Shown here piece by piece: positions 56,887 to 64,000 of a stretch of 64,000 nucleotides of DNA. Origin of the DNA: Trichobilharzia szidati. Its lineage: Eukaryota; Platyhelminthes; Trematoda; Strigeidida; Schistosomatidae. The notes beneath the pieces are model-generated. The model was not told where the DNA came from. It did not search any database and saw nothing but the letters and a program-made list of their open reading frames with translations. The stretch is taken from NCBI GenBank assembly GCA_944472155.2, contig OX235273.1:83074793-83138792 (forward strand). The letters run 5' to 3'. A program made the position numbers and the translations under genes. Position 1 is the stretch's first letter. Every line of letters starts with the position of its first letter.

Positions 56887-58751
56887 ATGAACCTGATCAT
56901 ATTTCTCATCTGTTTATATCCGGTTAGTGCTGAGATTATCAAAATACCATTGCACCCAGTGACTGGAATCAGTTCAATGCTAAATCCATATCGAAAACTG
57001 TTCAGGCTATTACAAAGAAGCTGGGCAAATTTACTGAATGGTGGAGCTACACCAACATCAGAACACCTGTACAATTATCAAAATGTAAGTGTTACAGGTT
57101 AAATTTCACTTTTCATACATTTGGTTTTCTTGATAAATTTCGATAAAGAATGTAGGAGAGACGAGATTCGCAGTATGAAATTATGTCATCATTCTACTTC
57201 ACAGGTATTTATTAGCAGAAATCTCTCTGAAATCGCAGTGTTGATGAATAATGACAATAACAAGAACCTCTCTGTTTGAATGGTAGTAGAGAAAACATCC
57301 TGAAATCAACGCATCCTACAAATGTAAGCATTTTAATTGGCTTTAGTTTAAGTTACCATCAGTTTATACGCTTTCAAAATAGAAAAGAAGGTAGTTCGGG
57401 GGTGGAGAAGAAGATAGAAAGCAGAAAATTCTAATATGCAGTGTTGGCTTGTAGGTCTAAATAGTAACTTAAGAAGATAATAGTTCATAAAATTGGAAAC
57501 TTGATCAGTGAGCTGAAACCACTAACACGAATGACTAATCAATGCAATCAGAATGCAGTAAGCGAGAGAGTGGCAGGTCGATTACACTCTTTTTTTCTGT
57601 TTGCTTAAAACTGATTGCAAACGCTCGATGCAATCGCTTCAGCAAATCGTACTAAATTTGTTGTCCTTTCTATACTTATTATTATGAAGGATTTGGAAAT
57701 TTGAACGAAATGAACCGAATCCACAAGGCATCTGATGATCGAGCCTCTGAATACTTGCCTCAGTCAAGGCAAACGTCTGCTGGAATAATCTCGAAAAACC
57801 GAATAGAAATCGAGTTTGTCAGTCATTTGTGATACTGCTTCTCCTCTGAATGGGAGACAAATGACACTTTCTTCTCCCAACAATTGGATATTTCGTTTCC
57901 TCACCCCTCCCTTTGCCGTACTTTTGGATAAACCCACAAAGCAATCTAGTAAATTGGATAGTATTCAGTGGAATGTAGACGATGAAATACTGAACATTTA
58001 TAGTTAGTGTGCTTCTAAGCACCAAATGTGATATGACACTACACTTTTGAAAGATAGTGAATGTTTCACTGAATATTTATGAAGAGCAGCTACAGTCTCG
58101 TTTACCGCGTTAAACGATAGTCACTGTAACTAAAAACGTATTGGATGTAATGGTGGAGCTGTGGTACATTTTGAGTGACTGACTATTTTATGAAAAGTAA
58201 TCGGATAGAACAAATTTAGCTTCTCTCACTTTATCCACGAATGACAGAACGACTCCAACTTCCTCTCAACCTCTTTCATTTCGTAAATATTTGCCTTTTT
58301 CTAACGGGCACGATGACATTTAGTCACGTTATAATCATAATGTTCTTTTAAGATTCAGTACTACGGAGAAGTGCTTGTAGGAACTCCACCACAAACGTTT
58401 CGTGTACTCTTCGACACAGGATCAACCGACACCTGGTTTCCAAGAAAATGTTGGTTTCTGTATATTCCCTGTTGGTTCATTCGATTTTATGACAGTTCAA
58501 AGTCATCTACTTATCAGCGGAACGGCACAAGTTTTGAAGTCGATTATTTGGACAGTACTTTCTATGAATTTTGGAGCATGGATACAATACAGGTAGTGTG
58601 TTCGTATGACTTGAAGCGACAGTGATTTTAGATAAACTCTTTAGTTATTCGCAATCAGGCGTTTGCAGAAGTCACTGATATATTTTTCAGCCGTGTCAGG
58701 TGTCACCTTTCTTCGATGTTTTGTGTCTCGTTGCCTATTGTTCAATTGTGA
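56887..58751 (+). CDS. Truncated cathepsin D-like aspartic peptidase, N-terminal lobe only (right copy)
   Basis: Exons are 56,887-57,084, 58,359-58,592 and 58,659-58,751, about 174 residues. Signal peptide ends VSA; exon 2 has [14 protein letters not shown] and FDTGSTDTW with the catalytic Asp, the disulfide pair in CWFLYIPC and the flap YLDSTF. Relative to the left copy one serine codon is deleted in frame (FPRKCW for FPSRKCW). The 30-codon novel tail after AFAEV ends at the same TGA, with only a few changes (Pro to Thr, His to Arg). No exons 4-6 follow. The upstream block has lost its CCAAT motif (ACAATTCAG). As with the left copy, pseudogene or retained single-lobe product cannot be decided from sequence. 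Confidence 0.65.
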
Positions 58752-61029
58752 CGAATAAGTGGAAGTCGAATATTATTTCCTCTTGTGACAAGTATACGGT
58801 ATATTGACCTTCAAATCAGACTTGAATGAACTAGCCAGCTGATCCATCTACATAGCTTGATAAAAATAACAGCTTCATTGTGCACAAATGTTTACAAAAT
58901 ATACCCCATTTTCAGTATGGTTTAGTGCAAAACTTTTCATTTTCGTACATATCTGCGTTTTGACTGTCAATGTTTATTGCCGGAATCCTCTAAGTGCTGA
59001 ATTTTTTTTGACAATTGCTTAAACATGCATTCTGTGTGTCTGTCTCCCGTTCTCCAAATCCAAGCAACACTAGTGATCTTTCTCTCTCAAGAACCAGATG
59101 AATAAATGAATGCTTGTGTCATGGGAAGTCACAAGATTGTACCCATGCACACATTTTCATAATCACACAGTCTTGCTCATTCATCATCCGTCTTCATCTC
59201 CATGACTTCCTTCCATATTTGACATTATTGTTCAGATTTGTGATCCTCTCATCTGGAAACTGTGATCATTGCCAGTAAAATGAGACAAGGAAACGTAGAT
59301 CTGAGTCTCATGAATTCACTATTCAAAGGTAATAATAAAAGCGATGGGGTCTGAACATTATTCCAAATAGGCAAATAAGTCTCACAAGTAGAAATTCTGA
59401 TATTTCAGACACTGAGACATCCGCCTAACATAGTAACAATAACAGCTTCATTGAGTGCAAAATGTTCACACAATATTCAGAATATGTAGCATAGTCTATC
59501 GCGTAATGTTTCCTCTTCGTGCTACATCTTCCAGCAAAATAGCAATCTGAGGTACAGCATGTGACACAGTGCTGGTCGATCTGAATAATAAAATAATCCC
59601 TCATGGTATTTTGCCCTCGTCACCGGAAGATACTTAGGAGTAGATTGGAAGCCAATTGAAATTGTGCGTGAATGCATTCGGAAGCTCAGGGACATAATTG
59701 AATGGTTGAATTAAGGAGAAATATAGACAATTTTATGCATTGTGTGGGATGAAAGTTCAGGTAGTTCAGCAATTCAAGCAGGTCGCTGTTCACACATTAA
59801 AATAAATCCTAATTTGATAACATTCTAAATCTGTAAGATTTACTCCACTGATTTCAAAAGATTACTTGAATAGTCCCTGTACATTTTTGGTGTAATGGTG
59901 CCATCCATCTCTGCAGTAAAGTATGCGAGGATGACGAAACATCTTGCAAATCATTGATGCATTTCTGAAATCCACCAAGTCGAAATCATTGATTGCATTT
60001 CAAGAAATGTAAAAGATTAGATCTTTCGAGAGATGTATAAATCATTTCTCAGAAACACACCAAATGTGGTCTATTTGCATCTAAGTACAGCTTTCAACAA
60101 GGGTTGATATGCTTAACATGAATGCATATCGCGGATATCTTCAGTTTCCCACGAAGTAAATCAATTAGTGACTATCTCCCACAATCATGTTTAGCTAAAC
60201 ATTGTCTCTGGCTGGCAATAATTTAGAGCATAACCGGATGTGAAGGTATCACCTGGGAACCTGATAACTACTGTGATGGCGTCAATGGATGTCCTATGTA
60301 GCCATTGTTGTTATTATTATTACAATGATTTGTCAGAAATGCACTGACGATAGTAACCAGGAGAAATTCCATTTGCTCTACAATACACAGATAATATAGC
60401 CTGTTTTATTTAGGATGCGAACAATTGCAGTCTTCTAGACAAACTGAGTGCAAATATGAGAACTTTAGGTATGAGTTTCATTACAGTCAGATGTGAGGTG
60501 GTGTCACACGAAAGAGTAGAGAGTGGATTCACCAAACTTAGGTATGTATGGCATTCGTCTACTTTTGAAAGAGAGTGTGTTGTGTGAAGTAGTTTTCTCT
60601 GCTAGACTGTAAAATTGTAGGTGACATGATCTTTGAGGGTGGAAAGTGTGAAAAGTTTAGCAGATTGGCATCGTGGATGGCTCTTTTTGGTCCCTGAATC
60701 TGGGTGGAGAAGTATAGATAGTTCTATTGAAATTAGACGTTCAGTGATCAAAAAGAGGAACATGTTTGAGACATCGGCATACATTTGTTCATGAGTTATC
60801 CAAGTTATCTAAGAGATGCTAAAATAAATAGGTTCGATATCACTGCTCATGGTTGTATACAGTGCAAGAGGAAATGCGCTTTCACTTCTGTAAGGCTCCA
60901 ATATATGGGAAAGAGTAGGTAATATATGCTTGGGCACAATTACAATGAAATAACCCAAAGACAGACAAAATTACAAAATGAAAAGAAACATTTCTCTTCT
61001 GTGTAAAGAAAATAATTTAGTTTATGTAA

Positions 61030-61500
61030 AACCTTAAAAGAATTGTGACGTCAAATGCATGGGCCGGAGTGATAGGATTGAGTCAGTTACAGTGGTGGAG
61101 CCAAACGACCTAGCTAAATGTTGATAAGAAATCTAATATAAAGTTCAGCTATATCCCTGTATGCAGTTACACACAGCCACAAAACAGGATGGGATTAGGC
61201 AGGAGATAAAAGATCTAATATCAAAATGTGGAGGGATAAATTGAAAGCTTGGGGTTCACTTATCAAAGCAACTGAAATACATGCAGTGGAAATGATTGAA
61301 CACCTCTTTCATACATCTGAAAAAGTTTACTACACCCACAACAAATGAGGAGGATGAAGGATAAATGTATCAACCAATATTCGAACTTGTGTAGCTGCAA
61401 TAGATATGACCACGAACAATATATTGAGTTTGAATCGTCAATCAGTAAATAATGTTGTTCCACCGTATGATATATTCAATAAACAAGTTATTATAGATCC
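61030..61500 (+). repeat. Dispersed repeat shared with 16,868-17,300 (reversed)
   Basis: The runs agttacacacagccacaaaa, gggattag and attgaaagctt match the reverse complement of 17,050-17,200; atgatatattcaataaa near 61,468 matches the far end. It lies within the 1.6-kb segment absent from the left copy. A link to Penelope-like elements is inferred from its neighbourhood at 17 kb. Confidence 0.6.
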
Positions 61501-62904
61501 ATGTCTTCATATCTTTACGAAGAATTATTTGGAACTCCACTAATCCCCCTTTGAAGAAATTTGAATATTCAACAATATTGTTGTGAAATCATTCTTGAGG
61601 TGATACCACGAAGCAGCTTTCTGGATATTGGGAATGCTTAATGTGACTTTTGTGCGTACTCCAACCGGCAGGTATTTCGAGGTGGATATCGAATGTTACA
61701 CCAATGAAAACTTAAGCCTGAGGATAAATGAAAAATTGTTAATTATAATTAAACATTCTCCACTTGTAAGAGTCATTGAAAAGGCCGCTGACGGATTTTC
61801 TTAAAACATCTATGCGTCCATCTCAATCATACATTCGATAGCAAATACGATTTATGCATTATGACATTTTCTCCAATATTAAACTAGTTTACGCCAAATG
61901 AAATTATGTCATGAATTGTCTAACAAACACATTCAGACTTCTGCATCACAAAGTCATAAAATATGGTTGGGAAGTTCATTCACATAGACGTTTTGGTATT
62001 TCCAACCAGTGGAAAACAGAAAGGTACGGTTTTTCATTTTGTTTTCAACCTATCAAACGTGAACTTGGTGTGAACATATTTAGTTTGGGAGTAAGGTTCG
62101 AATTCATAGAATCAAGTGAGAAGAACATATCAGGATGTGGTTGCAGTTTTAGTTACTTTCCTATACGCTTACGGATACAAATCTCGGACAATTGACTCCA
62201 TCTGGAAGTCACTACTAGGAAAAATATGTATGCTGGTGTATCGATTGAAATCCTATATGAATGGCTACTTCGTTTTACGGTGTATATGCAAATACGTTCA
62301 ATAAGGAACATTTTCAGTCAAAAGTGCAGAGTGGCAACTGGATGCATGTTGAGTTCGTAAGGCGAATTTTTGAAAGTGAGTCACAGAAAATCACAATCAA
62401 CAAGCTTCATTTCAGTTATTATTAGGTGAATAGCAAAACTATTTTACACACTGATAACACTTATTGTAGTCTCATCATAGAAACTCTTACAACAGCTCAC
62501 CAACAAACCAATTCCATTAATGTACAAAGAAACGATAGTTACAAATTTCGCGTATGATGGTAGCATTTGCCCAAGCATTTTCTGTGAAAAGTGAAAAATT
62601 GCACTGAATGAATACGGACGACAAGAAACGAAGGCAGGTGACCTGAAAACATTCTGAAGTTGTTATGATGGGCGTAGCTGGAGCAGACTGTGATGCGCAA
62701 CCTTCTCATCAGCTACTGATTGACTGACACCAATACCAGGGAAGTCGAATAGAAATAATAATAATATCACCTAGATTATTGGTCATATATTTCTTTTCTT
62801 GAAACCTTATTCCTTTTTACTACAATAGTATCAGAATGATTTTAGTACGGATATAGAAACTATTCATATTCCTTAACTGATTAACCTGAAGTTATATCGT
62901 ATTA

Positions 62905-63337
62905 GGATTCTTGGTCTGATGCACAAGGTGAAGAAGTCATATAATTACAAGTGTTAGTAAACTTGTGGCTTAATGAAAAACATGAGTAGGGTATTGGTAA
63001 AACATGTTGGATATAAAAGACAAGTTTAAAATTACATGGACATATTATGCGACCTTTATATAACTTAAACAAGGTTAATTGACTGATACAAGATAAGTAG
63101 AAGTCAAATAATGCTTTGAAGAGTATGAGTGGAGATAAACCTTGGGGGGTATGAAATGTCGAATCAGATATAAATAAAATACGAGGAAAAGGATAGAATG
63201 ATATTTCTACAATGCTAGAGAAGGAATGGCAACAGTTTCGAACTGAATAAACAAGTTTGATTTTCACTGTTTAATAGCTAACCATTCAGTGTTTCTTGGC
63301 AAATCTATAAATTACTCTAATTGATAACGGTTGGGCG
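62905..63337. mobile_element. Insertion of about 430 bp found only in the right copy
   Basis: The left copy runs straight from cgtattaggattt (8,980-8,995) into ttttttcatctcatctgctg, while the right copy has this extra stretch between the same flanks. A similar AT-rich segment lies at 51,410-51,880. It carries no transposase-like frame, so a non-autonomous element is likely. Confidence 0.5.
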
Positions 63338-64000
63338 AGTGATGTTTTTTTCATTTCATCTGCTGAACTGCTGACTCTCTGTTCAAAACTCTGTGTATAC
63401 ACCTAACATGTTCGTGTAGTGTATGATATTCCTCCCTCCACGCAGTCATTTTCAGTAATCATTTCTAACAGCTACTTATCAAACAACGTTTCGGAATACA
63501 CAAGATGATGCAAAACAGTTCCACGATTTACTGAAATTTCTTGTGATATAAAGTTGAAAAATATTTTCATCTGAGTGCCATTAATGTATGACATCCATTA
63601 GTGCTGAACCACGGCCACTTCGAAAACCTGTGAAATAGTTATCTACTATGGTGAATCTTCGCTGATTACATGATTAAGATAAGTGTGAATTCTCATTCAC
63701 CATACACTAATCAGTATTATTACCTCATTTAATTATTATCTTGCTCAGTCTTTCGACAGTACATTTTCATGTAAATGTAACGACACACAGTTGTGATAAC
63801 AAATTATACGATGTGACTTACAAACACACCACATTTTTCAACATGAACTTCGCCTTCTAGTAACGCGATTCTAAATTAATAAACAGAATTATCGTTTTAG
63901 CGTGTTATCTGTTAATGTGGTAGTGTTAGCAAATTACATTACATTAAACTTTTCAAGATGGACTTCGGATCACAATAGCCCTATTCTAATATAATATACA

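Larger units (their letters stand above)
53549..64000. repeat. Segmental duplication, right copy
   Basis: Matches 1 to about 9,670 in the same orientation and runs off the window end, so the true length of the duplication is unknown. See the left copy for differences. Confidence 0.93.
58752..64000. other. Intergenic tail of the right copy
   Basis: No gene is supported. It is collinear with 6,672-9,670 apart from extra segments at 60,560-62,150, about 62,230-62,480 and 62,905-63,337. The hydrophobic minus-strand frame at 62,902-63,267 coincides with the last of these and is not a recognised protein. Confidence 0.55.

Overview
The window is AT-rich, intron-bearing DNA from a flatworm, most likely a blood fluke (Schistosoma). 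Three signs agree: a copy of the schistosome satellite-type hammerhead ribozyme near 6.0 kb (minus strand), many remnants of an RTE-clade (SR2-like) non-LTR retrotransposon, and a Penelope-like element. I cannot name the species. No bacterial operon, rRNA, CRISPR array or credible functional tRNA is present.

The host genes form one tandem cluster of family A1 aspartic peptidases (cathepsin D-like), all on the plus strand. I reconstructed a six-exon gene model from conserved exon lengths, splice sites and phases. Exon 1 is the signal peptide plus propeptide (66 codons). Exon 2 carries the first DTG motif and the flap. Exon 3 ends in FYLSR. Exon 4 carries GGEM. Exon 5 carries the second DTG motif (241 nt). 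Exon 6 is the C-terminus (53 codons plus stop). The window holds eight copies of exon 1, four of exon 2, two complete and two broken copies of exon 3, two of exon 4, three of exon 5 and five of exon 6. They are assembled into unlike genes.

Layout: (1) 1-10,000 is a segmental duplicate of 53,549-64,000. Each copy holds a truncated gene, exons 1-2 plus a broken exon 3, that would encode only one lobe. (2) 10.7-20 kb is a transposon-rich strip with a lone inverted exon 5, an RTE reverse-transcriptase remnant and a Penelope-like element with frameshifts. (3) 20,812-29,482 is a complete six-exon gene with both catalytic aspartates. (4) 34,573-43,545 is a 2,991-bp unit repeated three times, near-identical, each unit containing only exon 1 and exon 6. 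(5) 43,546-48,938 is a second complete six-exon gene whose second catalytic aspartate is serine. (6) 49-53.5 kb is intergenic, followed by the second copy of the segmental duplicate.

The cluster therefore encodes, at least on paper, one intact secreted protease, one full-length pseudoprotease, two single-lobe N-terminal proteins, and three tiny propeptide-plus-C-terminal proteins. In blood flukes cathepsin D-type enzymes degrade host haemoglobin in the gut; assigning that role here is inference. The non-catalytic products could be decoys, inhibitors, or simply debris of unequal crossing-over. The sequence alone does not decide between these.
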